This document shows positions 25,211-34,641 of a stretch of 64,000 bases of DNA, piece after piece. The notes under the pieces are model-generated. The model did not search any database and was not told where the DNA came from. It saw nothing but the letters and a program-made list of their open reading frames with translations. How positions within the stretch are numbered: the stretch's first letter is position 1; the number at the start of each line of letters is the position of its first letter. A program made the translations under genes and the position numbers. The DNA lies in the NCBI GenBank assembly GCA_041686855.1, contig JAWLDA010000001.1, positions 186,001 to 250,000 on the forward strand. The letters run 5' to 3'. This stretch comes from JAWLDA01 sp041686855. GTDB lineage: Bacteria; Bacillota; Limnochordia; DTU080; RSA5.

Positions 25211-25759
25211 TCACGCCTGAGAACGAACGGTGGTGAAGCCAAAGCGCCAACTCTCGTCCCGTTGTTGCGCCTGGGCGCGATACACGCGTCGCGCCCGGCG
25301 GCTGCTCGATTCGACCTCGGGAAGGCAAAGGATGAAGCCGGGCAAGAGCACTTCCGGATTCGCCAGTTGGGGATTGAACTCCAGTAACTGTTCGGCGGTG
25401 ACGTCAAACTCTGCTGCGATGCCGGCCAGCGTATCCCCAGGGGCCACTTCTACGAATATGCCGCTAGCACATTCAGGCTCGACGAATGGGATACAGATCT
25501 GTAGGCCGGCCGTCACCTCTTCGGCTCCTGAGAGCTGAGGGTTGGCAGCAAGGATATCTTGTTGTCGTACTCCGAGTCGCTGCTCGATGTCGGCCAGTGA
25601 CTCGCCGGGTTGTACCGTGTAAATCAACCCCGGTTCGCAAACGGGAGGGGTAGGCTGTTGCGCCACGCGCGGGTGAGACTCGATGCCGACGTGTTGGGAA
25701 ATTGGAATCTCCCATGAGCGCACAGACGTGTGTGGCTCATGCGAACGTCTCTTGGCCAC
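25211..25759 (-). CDS. Protein with two LysM domains, no signal peptide
   Basis: A 182-residue protein. Two LysM repeats are clear: YTVQPGESLADIEQRLGVRQ...ICIP (~46-92) and EVAPGDTLAGIAAEFDVTAE...CLP (~102-148). Each ends in a Cys-containing strand. The N-terminal ~40 residues are charged and Pro-rich, not a signal peptide, and the tail is basic. LysM binds peptidoglycan or chitin sugars. Lack of export resembles spore-coat and cortex morphogenetic proteins of Bacillota such as SafA, but no sporulation neighbours are present. It converges on the unknown gene with an 11-base gap. Confidence 0.8.
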   Translation of the reverse strand: MAKRRSHEPHTSVRSWEIPISQHVGIESHPRVAQQPTPPVCEPGLIYTVQPGESLADIEQRLGVRQQDILAANPQLSGAEEVTAGLQICIPFVEPECASGIFVEVAPGDTLAGIAAEFDVTAEQLLEFNPQLANPEVLLPGFILCLPEVESSSRRARRVYRAQAQQRDESWRFGFTTVRSQA

Positions 25760-25861
25760 TTTCGGGTCACTCCCTTATGGATGGTGATGCACTCTTGCGG
25801 ACACGTAAAGGTATCGTGTATCAGAGTCAACCTATGCGCCGCAGTCGTTTGCGGTGACTCC

Positions 25862-26551
25862 TCACGATTCTACACCGGGGTGTGCGTTGAGGTACTCCTC
25901 CATAAGGGTGTGTCCGTGATCGATGTGCTCTTCGATCGCTCTTTGTATCGTATCCGAATCCCCCGATTGCAGCGCGGCGACGATGGCCATATGGTTGGCG
26001 CGTGTCTGTCCGGCCGGTGTAGGTCGGGCGAAGAGACGGCCGTACGATTGCATCAGTTGAATGCGTGGTTGGAGTCCGAAGAAGAGCTCCAGGAGTAGGT
26101 CGTGGCCGCTCCGCCGGTAGAGGAGACCGTGAAAGAGCGAGTCGTACTCCACTGCCTCATAGGTGCGTTGCTCCTGCACACACGCTTCCATCGACTCGGC
26201 GTACTCGCTAAGTAGCGCAAAGTCCTCCTTTGAGAGATGGGGCAGCGCGAGCTCGGCGGCGAAGCACTCCAGTCGCTTGCGCACGCTCAGCACTTCAGCG
26301 ACCAGTTTAGGCGTCACTTCCGTGACGTAACTCCCTTTGTACGGATACACCTGGACGAGCCCTTCGCTCGTCAGTTGGCTCAGGGCCGCCCGAACCGGGG
26401 TGGTACTTACTCCCAACTCATCCGCCAGACGCGCTTCGACGAGGCGTTCTCCCGGCTGCAAGTCGCCGCGGATGATCGACTCCCGCAAAAGGTCTGTCAC
26501 GCCCTCGCTCCGACTTTTCGCCACCGATTTTACATCTGTGTTCCGATTCAC
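25862..26551 (-). CDS. GntR family transcriptional regulator, FCD domain
   Basis: A 229-residue regulator. The N-terminal winged helix carries LQPGERLVEARLADELGVST and TPVRAALSQLTSEGLV. The helical FCD domain has the ligand histidines in YDSLFHGLLYR, ANHMAIVAALQSGD and EEHIDHGHTLMEEY. The GTG start follows GGGAGG. It is divergent from an isomerase-SDR-dehydrogenase operon, its likely target. FCD-type regulators usually respond to small organic or sugar acids. Confidence 0.92.
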   Translation of the reverse strand: MNRNTDVKSVAKSRSEGVTDLLRESIIRGDLQPGERLVEARLADELGVSTTPVRAALSQLTSEGLVQVYPYKGSYVTEVTPKLVAEVLSVRKRLECFAAELALPHLSKEDFALLSEYAESMEACVQEQRTYEAVEYDSLFHGLLYRRSGHDLLLELFFGLQPRIQLMQSYGRLFARPTPAGQTRANHMAIVAALQSGDSDTIQRAIEEHIDHGHTLMEEYLNAHPGVES

Positions 26552-26696
26552 GTCGTTGTCAACCTCCCGATATCGCTCTCTAATATATCATGCAGGATGC
26601 GCAGGGTGCACGTCGATTGGGGACGAAGGATGAGGCGAAAGGCGAGAGATGAGTGGGAGCCCATAAAAAAACGCTAACGGGAAAGGCGGTATTATC

Positions 26697-27539
26697 GTGG
26701 TTCAAATCGTCGCACTCACTGTCCCGTACGGTCAATACCCGCTTCAACGGGCGCTGGAGGGCGTGGCGCGAGCCGGGTACACACGTGTCGGGTTCGGATG
26801 GATGCATCAAAAGCAAGATGTACTCGGTCTTGATCCTCGAGGTGAGAGTGTCAAAGAGTGTCGCAGACTCTGTGACACGTACGGTCTGATTCCCACCGTC
26901 ATTGGCCGCGGGAGCACCCATGAACGCATCTCCCTAGGTGAATTGTTGAAGCGTCGGGTTGATGTCGCCAAGGAGCTTGGTGTCACGTTGATCCAGTCCG
27001 CCGGAGCCGGGCGGTATCGCCGTTTTCCGCAGGAACCGCTGCCGGCTGCGGAGTATTGGCAGGCGCACCGGCGCTACGTTCAGGAGATGAAAGAGGCGGG
27101 TGAATACGCTCTAGAGGCGGGTGTGACGATCAGCATCAAGCCACACACGGGGACGACTGCGACCGCAGCGCACCAGCGGCAGATTCTCTCACAGATCAAG
27201 TCGGCGGGGGTCAAGGCGTGTTACGACCCGGGAAACATCCTTTTCTACGAAGGTGTGACGCCCGAGGAGGGATTTGACCTGATTGCCGGCGAAACCGTGG
27301 AGATTGTTGCCAAAGATCACGCAGGTGATCGAGCGGAGTCCAACTTTCCGATTCCTGGTGAAGGCGACGTCGACTGGCTCTCGATTTTTACGTTGGCAAA
27401 AGAGCATGGGTTTGACGGAGTCGTCGCGATCGAGAGGGTGGATGGCGACGGTGATGCTGATGCGATCGATGAACGTATGGCAAAGGCGCGAGAGCGAGTA
27501 GCCGAGTTTCTGACTGCAGCAGGGCTCAGTGTGGAATGA
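26697..27539 (+). CDS. Sugar phosphate isomerase/epimerase (TIM barrel)
   Basis: A 280-residue xylose-isomerase-like barrel. Strand-end residues include ISIKPHTGTTA (where many relatives have Glu), Asp in ACYDPGNIL, His in IVAKDHAGD and Glu in VVAIERVDGDGD. The GTG start follows AAAGGCGG. It is the first gene of a probable operon with an SDR, a 2-hydroxyacid dehydrogenase, an enolase-superfamily protein and a solute-binding protein. It probably interconverts keto-sugars or keto-acids imported by that system; the substrate is unknown. Confidence 0.88.
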   Translation: MVQIVALTVPYGQYPLQRALEGVARAGYTRVGFGWMHQKQDVLGLDPRGESVKECRRLCDTYGLIPTVIGRGSTHERISLGELLKRRVDVAKELGVTLIQSAGAGRYRRFPQEPLPAAEYWQAHRRYVQEMKEAGEYALEAGVTISIKPHTGTTATAAHQRQILSQIKSAGVKACYDPGNILFYEGVTPEEGFDLIAGETVEIVAKDHAGDRAESNFPIPGEGDVDWLSIFTLAKEHGFDGVVAIERVDGDGDADAIDERMAKARERVAEFLTAAGLSVE

Positions 27540-27586
27540 GCGTTTCTCTGTCTGAATTCTTATGTAGGCGAAGGAGTTAAGCGCGA

Positions 27587-28336
27587 ATGAACAACCAGGA
27601 GCGAGAGGTAGCTATCGTTACGGGCGCGGCCAGTGGAATCGGGACGGCGGTCACTGAGCGCTTTGTTAAAGATGGAGTTCGAGTCGCGGTGGTGGACATC
27701 AACCGAGAGCACGGCGAGAGTGTGGCGGCATCGCTCCGCAACTCCGGCGGCGAGGCTGAGTACGTCTACTGTGACGTCTCGGACGCAGGATCTGTAGACG
27801 CCGCCGTCAAGTCCGTCGTCGATCGTTGGGGTCGAGTGGATAGGCTGGTCAACTGCGCCGGCATCGCCGGGGTGTCAGTGCCGATCTGGGAGCAGTCGGA
27901 TGACGACTGGCAGCGTATGCTCGGCATTAACCTGAGCAGTGTCTTTTACTTTTGCCGGTCGACGATTCCATACATGAGGAGCGCGGGATACGGGCGCATT
28001 GTCAATGTTGCGTCGATTGCCGGCAAAGAGGGGAATCCCAACGCGGTCCCCTATTCGGCAACGAAGGCCGGCGTGATTGGCCTGACGAAAGCAGTCGCCA
28101 AAGAGGTGGCCAAAGAAGGCATTATCGTTAACAGTGTGGCGCCGGCGGTGATTGAGACGCCGATCCTGCGGCAGGTGAGTGAAGAGCATCGCAACTACAT
28201 GGTGGAGCGTATCCCCATGGGTCGCTTGGGCCAACCCTTTGAGGTGGCTAACTTGATCGCCTGGCTGTGCTCAAAGGAGTGCAGCTTTAGCACTGGTTCA
28301 TGTTACGACATTAGTGGAGGGCGCGCCACGTATTAA
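27587..28336 (+). CDS. Short-chain dehydrogenase/reductase (SDR)
   Basis: A 249-residue classical SDR. The nucleotide motif is VTGAASGIGTAV, followed by NCAGIAG, the catalytic Ser in NVASIAGKEG and Tyr/Lys in PYSATKAGVIG. The C-terminus SFSTGSCYDISGG fits the SDR ending. An AAGGAG site lies about ten bases upstream of the ATG. In this operon it probably oxidises a sugar or sugar-acid hydroxyl with NAD(P). A fatty-acid (FabG) role is unlikely given the neighbours. Confidence 0.9.
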   Translation: MNNQEREVAIVTGAASGIGTAVTERFVKDGVRVAVVDINREHGESVAASLRNSGGEAEYVYCDVSDAGSVDAAVKSVVDRWGRVDRLVNCAGIAGVSVPIWEQSDDDWQRMLGINLSSVFYFCRSTIPYMRSAGYGRIVNVASIAGKEGNPNAVPYSATKAGVIGLTKAVAKEVAKEGIIVNSVAPAVIETPILRQVSEEHRNYMVERIPMGRLGQPFEVANLIAWLCSKECSFSTGSCYDISGGRATY

Positions 28337-28378
28337 GAGTCGCCGTTACCTTGGGGATTTGGGGAAGGATGAGAGGTC

Positions 28379-29347
28379 GTGTCGCAAAACGCTCGGATCG
28401 TCGTGTTGGACGGGTATACGCTCAACCCGGGAGACCTTGACTGGGAAGGGCTACGGACGCTGGGCGAGGTGACCGTGTACGATCGGACGGTTGCGTCCGA
28501 TGTGGTGGCGCGCGCCCAAGACGCCGAGATTGTACTCACCAACAAGGTGCCGATCACGGCGGAGGTGATCGCGGAGCTTGCGAGCCTGCGCTACATAGGC
28601 GTGATGGCGACGGGATACAACGTTGTGGACCTCGACGCGGCCGCACGGCGCGGCATTGTCATCACCAACGTCCCTGGGTACGGCACTCAGTCGGTCGCCC
28701 AATTTACGGTGGCGCTCTTGCTGGAGTTGTGTCACCGAGTCGAGGAGCACAGTCGCGCGGTGCGCGCTGGTGCGTGGGGAGCAAATCCGGACTTCTCCTT
28801 CACGCTCTCACCTCAAGTGGAGTTGGCAGGTAAGCGGCTGGGCATCGTCGGCTACGGCAGCATCGGGCAACGGGTGGCGGCGTTGGGCCGAGCGTTTGGT
28901 ATGGAGGTGCTCGTCACCTCGCGTACACCTAAGGAGACTGGGGACGAGGGAATCAGGTGGACCCAGGATCTGTCGGGCGTGCTGCAGGGGTCGGACGTCG
29001 TGAGTCTGCACGCTCCGTTGACCAAGGAGACAGCCGGTCTCATTTGCACGGAGAGCTTGGCGTCGATGAAGAGTTCGACCCTTCTGATCAACACGGCCCG
29101 AGGAGGGCTCGTCGTCGAACAGGATCTGGCCAATGCCTTGAATGAGGGACGCATTGCCGGTGCAGCGGTGGACGTGTTGTCGCTCGAGCCGCCCGTCCAC
29201 GGAAGCCCACTCCTTTCGGCCCGCAACTGCATCGTAACGCCCCATATGGCGTGGGCGTCACGAGAGGCCCGCTCTCGACTCATGGCAAGCGTAGTGGAGA
29301 ACGTGCGCAGCTTCCAAGTAGGCCAACCCGTGAACGTAGTAGGGTAA
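28379..29347 (+). CDS. D-2-hydroxyacid dehydrogenase (glyoxylate/hydroxypyruvate reductase-like)
   Basis: A 322-residue NAD-dependent dehydrogenase. Residues ~105-290 hold the cofactor domain with GIVGYGSIGQRVAALGRAFG. The catalytic triad is visible: Arg in INTARGGLV, Glu in DVLSLEPPV and His in VTPHMAWAS. The length matches glycerate/hydroxypyruvate reductases. The GTG start follows GGAAGG. It would reduce a 2-keto acid or oxidise D-glycerate-type acids produced upstream in the pathway. Confidence 0.92.
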   Translation: MSQNARIVVLDGYTLNPGDLDWEGLRTLGEVTVYDRTVASDVVARAQDAEIVLTNKVPITAEVIAELASLRYIGVMATGYNVVDLDAAARRGIVITNVPGYGTQSVAQFTVALLLELCHRVEEHSRAVRAGAWGANPDFSFTLSPQVELAGKRLGIVGYGSIGQRVAALGRAFGMEVLVTSRTPKETGDEGIRWTQDLSGVLQGSDVVSLHAPLTKETAGLICTESLASMKSSTLLINTARGGLVVEQDLANALNEGRIAGAAVDVLSLEPPVHGSPLLSARNCIVTPHMAWASREARSRLMASVVENVRSFQVGQPVNVVG

Positions 29348-29465
29348 TCGCCGTGGAGCTTATAGACTGGACTCCGCTCCCTGAACAACGCCTGAGGACA
29401 AAGCGCCAGGCGGAGTCACGAAGCGCGTCGAGGCGGGTTCCGAGGGATACGCTCTTTGGACGAGA

Positions 29466-30920
29466 ATGAATGATCTCTACACAAAGCGAGAGAGCAAAAA
29501 GGAGTTTTCGTTCGTGGACTCAGCTTATGTTGGACACGCTGTGGGAACAGGAGTGGCAAGCGGGAGGATAGCGACGAAACCGACGGACCTGCGGATCAAC
29601 GATGTTAAGGTCGAATTCTCGGATATTGCGTTTCGTACACCGCTCATATTAAGCTCTGGGTCGATCGAGGCAATCACCTACGCCCGTGTAATGATAGAAG
29701 GTGTTGATCGATCGGGCAGAGTCGCCCACGGCAGGGGCGGAATTCTCCTCTCAGACTTGTGGGCCTTCCCGTCGGCCCAGGTGGCGCATGACCAGCGGGA
29801 TGCGGCGATGCGGCGCGTCTGTCGTGAATTGGCTGCGAGCCTCAAGGGGGGAGAGACTCTTGACCCGCTGCAGTGGGGACGCATTGCCGAGGAGGCGCTC
29901 GAGAGCATTCGCGGGAGCGTCACGAGGGCGTTAAACCTGGCGGCGCCGATTCCACACCTTGCGGGGCTCGTCTGCCTCTCACCCTTTGATGCGGCGATTC
30001 ACGACTGCTGGGGCCGGCTCGCGGGTCATGACGTATACGACATGTACACCGCGGAGTTCCTCAACGAGGATCTCAGTACGTATCTGGGCGGTGAATTCGC
30101 CGGTAGGTATCCTGGGGATTTCCTGTCCGACGGGAAGCAACGAATCGCCGTGCAACATGTGGTGGGCGGCGCCGATCGTCTGTGGCGTCGTGAAGAGCAA
30201 CCGACGGACCTGCAAGATGGGATACCTAACTCCCTGGAGAGCTGGATTGAACAAGAGCGGGTCCACTGGTTCAAGCTCAAGTCGACCGGGGCGGACGTCG
30301 CAGGAGACCTGCAACGTATCGTTGATGTGTTTACCGTGGCCACCCAGACATTTCAGCGAATCGGACTCGAAGGCGAGATTAAGCTTGAGATAGATCCAAA
30401 TGAGGGCTGCTCAAATCCGGAGTATCTCGTTGAGTTACTCACACGACTCAAAGAGACGGCACCCTCGGCTTTCGCAGCATTGCGCTACATCGAGCAACCG
30501 ACGGCCCGAGATCTGTCGGCCTACGACTTCACGTTGCACGACGTCTCTCGGCTCAAGCCGGTGGTGATTGACGAGAGTCTCGATCGTCTCTCCAATTTGA
30601 GCCTGCTCGATCCCCTCGGTTTCTCAGGCGTCGCGCTCAAGGCGTGTAAGGGGCAGACGCATACGTTGCTCGCCTACAGCTGGGCACGGGCTAATGATCT
30701 CTTTGTCACCGTACAGGACTTGACCAACCCGGGGTTCGCGCACATTCAATCGGCGGAGCTTGCCCGCCGTCTTCACCTCTCCGAAGAGGCGCTCGAGTAC
30801 AACAGCCGGCAGTACATTCCTCACAGTTGCGTGGATGAACGTCACGGACACGAGTCGTTGTTCAACGTCGACCCCGATGGAAATCTTCGCTACGACACGA
30901 AAGGCCCCGGACTGTACTGA
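29466..30920 (+). CDS. Enolase-superfamily protein (muconate lactonizing enzyme-like), long form
   Basis: A 484-residue protein, longer than the usual ~370-420. The extra length is an N-terminal ~35-residue segment and an insertion around residues 180-240. The barrel carries a KxK-type strand (WFKLKSTGAD), metal ligands in LEIDPNEG, RYIEQPTA and VVIDESLD, and a terminal lysine strand LKACKGQTH. Lysines on both faces fit proton-transfer chemistry such as racemisation, epimerisation or dehydration. No strong ribosome binding site precedes the ATG at 29466. It follows the 2-hydroxyacid dehydrogenase and precedes a binding protein. Confidence 0.82.
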   Translation: MNDLYTKRESKKEFSFVDSAYVGHAVGTGVASGRIATKPTDLRINDVKVEFSDIAFRTPLILSSGSIEAITYARVMIEGVDRSGRVAHGRGGILLSDLWAFPSAQVAHDQRDAAMRRVCRELAASLKGGETLDPLQWGRIAEEALESIRGSVTRALNLAAPIPHLAGLVCLSPFDAAIHDCWGRLAGHDVYDMYTAEFLNEDLSTYLGGEFAGRYPGDFLSDGKQRIAVQHVVGGADRLWRREEQPTDLQDGIPNSLESWIEQERVHWFKLKSTGADVAGDLQRIVDVFTVATQTFQRIGLEGEIKLEIDPNEGCSNPEYLVELLTRLKETAPSAFAALRYIEQPTARDLSAYDFTLHDVSRLKPVVIDESLDRLSNLSLLDPLGFSGVALKACKGQTHTLLAYSWARANDLFVTVQDLTNPGFAHIQSAELARRLHLSEEALEYNSRQYIPHSCVDERHGHESLFNVDPDGNLRYDTKGPGLY

Positions 30921-30997
30921 ACCGGGGCCGGGCGAGGGAAGCGAGGGGCAGACCCCGAGAATCGGGCGCCCCTCTCATGCTCTCCCCGGTATTTTTT
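30903..30997 (+). terminator. Composite terminator with two alternative hairpins
   Basis: GGCCCCGG (30903-30910) pairs with CCGGGGCC (30922-30929), enclosing the stop codon. The same right arm can instead pair as ACCGGGG (30921-30927) with CCCCGGT (30984-30990), which is followed directly by ATTTTTTT. A third stem, GAGGGGC/GCCCCTC (30943-30949, 30968-30974), nests inside. The final form is a good intrinsic terminator. Confidence 0.65.
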
Positions 30998-31079
30998 TAA
31001 GCAGTAAAATCAGAAAAAACTTTAAAAAGACAAACAAGACTTGCTAGGACAAATATAAACGCTAAAGGGAGGCAAGATA

Positions 31080-32348
31080 ATGAAGAGCGCGATGCCCCTA
31101 CGCATTTGGGTGGGTGTGCTCACTCTCGCGTTGCTGCTGGGCGTGAACGTTAGTGTGGGCGCAGAGAGTGTGAGTGTCATGATTCCGGGGACACTCCTCA
31201 CCCAGAGTTGGGATGAAGCCGTCAAACGATTTACCGAAAAGACAGGGATCGACGTCGACGTCGTGGTCGCTGCCAGTTGGACCGAGATGATGGAGAAGGT
31301 TCCGGTGATGGTCGCCGGCGGTGTGGCGCCGGACGCAGTTTATCACGACAGTGGTGTACAGGCGGATTTGGTGAGTAATGGGTCTGTGCGACCGCTTGAC
31401 GAGTTTGTGTCGCGGGAGAATTTCGACCTAAGTATTTGGCCGGCTCCGGTTGTGGCCGGATACGAGTATAAGGGGCAGTTGTACGGTCTACCCACGGGAA
31501 TCAGCAACTTCACAATGTATTACAACGCAGATAAGATTAATGCCGCGGGCATCGGAGAGTTGCTGACGGATTGGGAGAATGAGACCGAGTTCACCTTTGA
31601 TGATATGGTAGATATTGCCCGTAAGGTGACCGTCGACCAAGATGGAGACGGCACGCCTGATCAGTACGGGTTGGTCAACTTTGGCAGCTTTGGAGCGCAA
31701 GCCCTCAATATGTGGGGACTCGACTATATCAACGAAGATCAGACGGCATTCACCGCTACATCGGAGGCACACATCGACGCCATCAACCAGATGAAGACGT
31801 TGTGGGATTACAACGTGATCGGCGGCAACTTTTTAAACGGTACGGCTGTGATGGTGCATATTCAGCCGTACTACCTCAACACATTGGGGAACGAAATGAG
31901 TAAGGGCGGTTTGTTTACGTGGAAGAATGCCGTCAATCCAAGGGCTGTTTGTCGGTGCTCGTATGCTGCCTTCCACTCATGGGGGATGCCTAACGGATCG
32001 ACGAATCCTGATGCCGGGTGGGAGTTTATCAAGTTTATGACGGCAGATCCCGAGGGTGCGATCCTCTTTAGCCAAGCCGAGAACCGAGTGCCCGTGTTAC
32101 GTGAGTCGATCGAGGAGTTCGTTCACCGTTGGGAGAGCGTAAACCCCGGTCAAAACGCCCGCGTCCTTACGGACTCCCTCAACCACATTGTTCGATCGTT
32201 GGGTGGAGGTCTGCCGCGATCCGTCTGGAACACGTGGTATCCGATGATGCAACGCATCATGCAAGGACAGGTTGATCCCGTGAACGGAATGCGAGAGATC
32301 GAACCCGTCATCAACGCGATCCTCGATGAGTTTAACGAAGGACGTTAG
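31080..32348 (+). CDS. ABC transporter extracellular solute-binding protein
   Basis: A 422-residue secreted SBP with signal peptide IWVGVLTLALLLGVNVSVGA. Mature features are LTQSWDEAVKRFTEKTGI, AGGVAPDAVYHDSGV, YGLPTGISNFTMYYNADKI and a calcium-loop-like DQDGDGTPDQYG. AGGGAGG lies well placed before the ATG. An A/T-rich stretch follows the upstream terminator, so the gene probably has its own promoter. A 14-bp hairpin ends it, so it is monocistronic and lacks transporter partners. Confidence 0.92.
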   Translation: MKSAMPLRIWVGVLTLALLLGVNVSVGAESVSVMIPGTLLTQSWDEAVKRFTEKTGIDVDVVVAASWTEMMEKVPVMVAGGVAPDAVYHDSGVQADLVSNGSVRPLDEFVSRENFDLSIWPAPVVAGYEYKGQLYGLPTGISNFTMYYNADKINAAGIGELLTDWENETEFTFDDMVDIARKVTVDQDGDGTPDQYGLVNFGSFGAQALNMWGLDYINEDQTAFTATSEAHIDAINQMKTLWDYNVIGGNFLNGTAVMVHIQPYYLNTLGNEMSKGGLFTWKNAVNPRAVCRCSYAAFHSWGMPNGSTNPDAGWEFIKFMTADPEGAILFSQAENRVPVLRESIEEFVHRWESVNPGQNARVLTDSLNHIVRSLGGGLPRSVWNTWYPMMQRIMQGQVDPVNGMREIEPVINAILDEFNEGR

Positions 32349-32354
32349 GGAAGG

Positions 32355-32390
32355 TGAGGTGTGATTCCTTATTGTGGGAATCACACCTCA
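32355..32390 (+). terminator. Strong 14-bp terminator hairpin
   Basis: TGAGGTGTGATTCC (32355-32368) pairs perfectly with GGAATCACACCTCA (32377-32390). It lies between convergent genes, lacks a T-run and could serve both directions. Confidence 0.65.
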
Positions 32391-32423
32391 GCACCGAGCG
32401 GTAGCGCTTGAATGAGGCCCGAG

Positions 32424-33650
32424 CTACAGGCGTCCATTGTGGACGACGGGCACGCCGTTCTTGATCACTCGTTCGACGTGCCGCAGGGCTGCAATGTCAG
32501 CGAGTGGATCACGATCGAGGACGATGAGATCCGCAACCTTGCCGGGGACCGCCGTGCCGACGACGTCGGCGATTCCGAGGGCCTCGGCAGGGAGGCGGGT
32601 GACCGCTTCGATCGCCGCCATAGACTCGAGTTCCATTTCGCGCGCAGCGACGTGCACGCCGACGGCGAACTCCTCAAAGCGCGTGTTTCTCACGCCGGCG
32701 TCACTTGAGATAAGCATCTTTACTCCCTGGTCGTACATTCGCCGAAAGAGCAGAAACCAATCGTCGATCAACTTGCGCGGCATGGCGAGGGGTTCACCCG
32801 TGATGAGTGGGCGCATCAATCCTGTGATGGTGTTGCTCCAGTACAAGCCCTTGGCCACCATCTCATCGACGCACGCCGAATCGTACTCCAGACCCTGGGC
32901 CTCCGTGGGAGCCAGCCACGTACAGTGTTCGAGGGTGTCGGCGCCCGCTGCGACGGCTGTTCTGATTCCTTCAGTGGCTAACGTGTGGGCGGCGACGCGC
33001 TTTTGGAGCCGATGGGCTTCACTCACGAGGAGCGTCAGTTCGTCCAGCGTGTACTGGGCCGACCGGTTGTTGCTCCCAGGCGTCATATTTCCGCCGGTGG
33101 CCATCACCTTGATGAAGTCGGCGCCGCGCTCCACCCGCTTTCGTACCGCTTTGAGAATCTCCTCTTTGGTATCAGCACGACCGCCGAGGAAGTGACAATG
33201 CCCACCTGTCGTCGTGATGGGAGGGCCGCCCACGAGGATGCGGGGTCCAGTCGCAATGCCCCGATCGATCGCTCGCTTGACGGTGTCCGTGATAAAGTCA
33301 CGGTCTCCGCAATCCCTCACTGTCGTCACGCCGGCCCGAAATGCGGCCTGCGCGTTCTGCAGCGCCCTAAGCGTGAGTGTCGGAGTGTCCGACGCGGTGT
33401 ACTCCGCGATCACAGCTTCGTGGGTTTGTAGCGGCGCAAAGACTAAGTGCACGTGGGCGTCGATCATTCCGGGCATGAGCGTCTTGGCGGAACAGTCGAG
33501 GAGTGGCAAACCGCCGGGCGCTTTGCGGCCGGGGAGCACTTCCTCGATCTTGCCTTTGCGGATTACGAGTGATACATCGTGAAGTGGTGGGGCTCCTGTG
33601 CCGTCAATAAGCGTGCCGCAATGAATGACTAGGTCCGTCGAATTCGCCAT
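32424..33650 (-). CDS. Amidohydrolase (imidazolonepropionase/prolidase-like)
   Basis: A 408-residue metal-dependent amidohydrolase with both the N-terminal beta-sandwich (IDGTGAPPLHDVSLVIRKG) and the barrel. Ligands are PGMIDAHVHL, the bridging lysine in FIKVMATGG, His in VAAHTLA, His in LEHCTWL and Asp in ISSDAGVRN. The C-terminus GKVADLIVLDRDPL is standard. The subgroup hydrolyses cyclic amides or Xaa-Pro/Xaa-Lys dipeptides. It starts two bases after the nitrilase-like gene on the same strand, suggesting a shared amide-degrading pathway. Confidence 0.9.
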   Translation of the reverse strand: MANSTDLVIHCGTLIDGTGAPPLHDVSLVIRKGKIEEVLPGRKAPGGLPLLDCSAKTLMPGMIDAHVHLVFAPLQTHEAVIAEYTASDTPTLTLRALQNAQAAFRAGVTTVRDCGDRDFITDTVKRAIDRGIATGPRILVGGPPITTTGGHCHFLGGRADTKEEILKAVRKRVERGADFIKVMATGGNMTPGSNNRSAQYTLDELTLLVSEAHRLQKRVAAHTLATEGIRTAVAAGADTLEHCTWLAPTEAQGLEYDSACVDEMVAKGLYWSNTITGLMRPLITGEPLAMPRKLIDDWFLLFRRMYDQGVKMLISSDAGVRNTRFEEFAVGVHVAAREMELESMAAIEAVTRLPAEALGIADVVGTAVPGKVADLIVLDRDPLADIAALRHVERVIKNGVPVVHNGRL

Positions 33651-33652
33651 GG

Positions 33653-34561
33653 CTAGGGACGCAGCTCATCTTGGCGGCGAGTGGCACGCGCCATGTAATC
33701 GTCGAAAGTGACAAGCTCAAACTCCCGGATAATGGCGGGTACGTCCACGGAGGGATCTTTGGGCAGAATTCGCCACCAGGCTTCTTCCTCGTAGACACGC
33801 ACCTCAATTCGCTCACCGTACTTGACGCGAATTTGCTCCATCTTGTCGAATTGGAAGTCGAGGTGGAACAGGGGGGTGTCGAGCTGCAAATCGGCGATCA
33901 CCCAGTCGCGATAGATTCCTTGGCGCGTTAGGGTGAGTCCGTCGAGGTCAATGATGGAGCAGCAGGTCGGCGTGTTGGCTGCGACGATAGGCGCGTGATA
34001 AATCGTCGCCATACTGTTCAACGTCCGTCCGGCCGGGTAGGCGGAGAGGAAGAGGATCAGCTCGGCGCCGGCCCCTGTTAACCCCTCCCAATCATGGTGC
34101 CAGTTGGCGTCGAAACAGATCTGGCAACCGATTCGGCCAAAGTCGGTCTCGATCACCGTTGGTGCGGTGGTACCCGGGAGGATGCCGTTCTCCAACTCGA
34201 TTTCAGTAGGATGAATCTTGTCGTACTGACCGACGACGTCCCCGTTGCGGTCAATCACCGCGGCAGTGTTAAATAGAGAGTCGCCCCGGTGTTCGACGAA
34301 ACCAGGCACAATGTAGCACTGATGCTCTTTCGCTTTCGCCTGCATGCGTTGCATCGTGGGTCCGTCGATCGGTTCGGCTTTCTCCCGCGACGAACCGGGG
34401 ACTCTATGCGTGTTGAAGTTCTCCGTCAATGTGATGATGTCCGGCTTTTCGGCGGCGATGCGGTCGATGATACGTTCCGCCCAGGACAGATTCTCTTCGA
34501 GTGTGCGGGGGCCCGCTCCTTTTTGATGGGTAAACGCGGCAGCTCTTACGGTGCGCGCCAC
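33653..34561 (-). CDS. Carbon-nitrogen hydrolase (nitrilase superfamily)
   Basis: A 302-residue cytoplasmic amidase-type protein. The catalytic triad is clear: Glu in ITLTENFNTH, Lys in GQYDKIHPTE and Cys in GCQICFDANWHHDW. Superfamily members cleave amides, N-carbamoyl compounds or nitriles. The GTG start follows GGAGGGAG. With the amidohydrolase gene downstream it forms a two-gene operon that could open a cyclic amide and release ammonia. It is divergent from the operon starting at 34756. Confidence 0.92.
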   Translation of the reverse strand: MARTVRAAAFTHQKGAGPRTLEENLSWAERIIDRIAAEKPDIITLTENFNTHRVPGSSREKAEPIDGPTMQRMQAKAKEHQCYIVPGFVEHRGDSLFNTAAVIDRNGDVVGQYDKIHPTEIELENGILPGTTAPTVIETDFGRIGCQICFDANWHHDWEGLTGAGAELILFLSAYPAGRTLNSMATIYHAPIVAANTPTCCSIIDLDGLTLTRQGIYRDWVIADLQLDTPLFHLDFQFDKMEQIRVKYGERIEVRVYEEEAWWRILPKDPSVDVPAIIREFELVTFDDYMARATRRQDELRP

Positions 34562-34641
34562 TGGCTACTCCCTCCAAGCCTTCATACTGCGATACATGCG
34601 TACGGGTGCATTCTTCAGTGGGCAGGATGGTTTTCCTTTGC

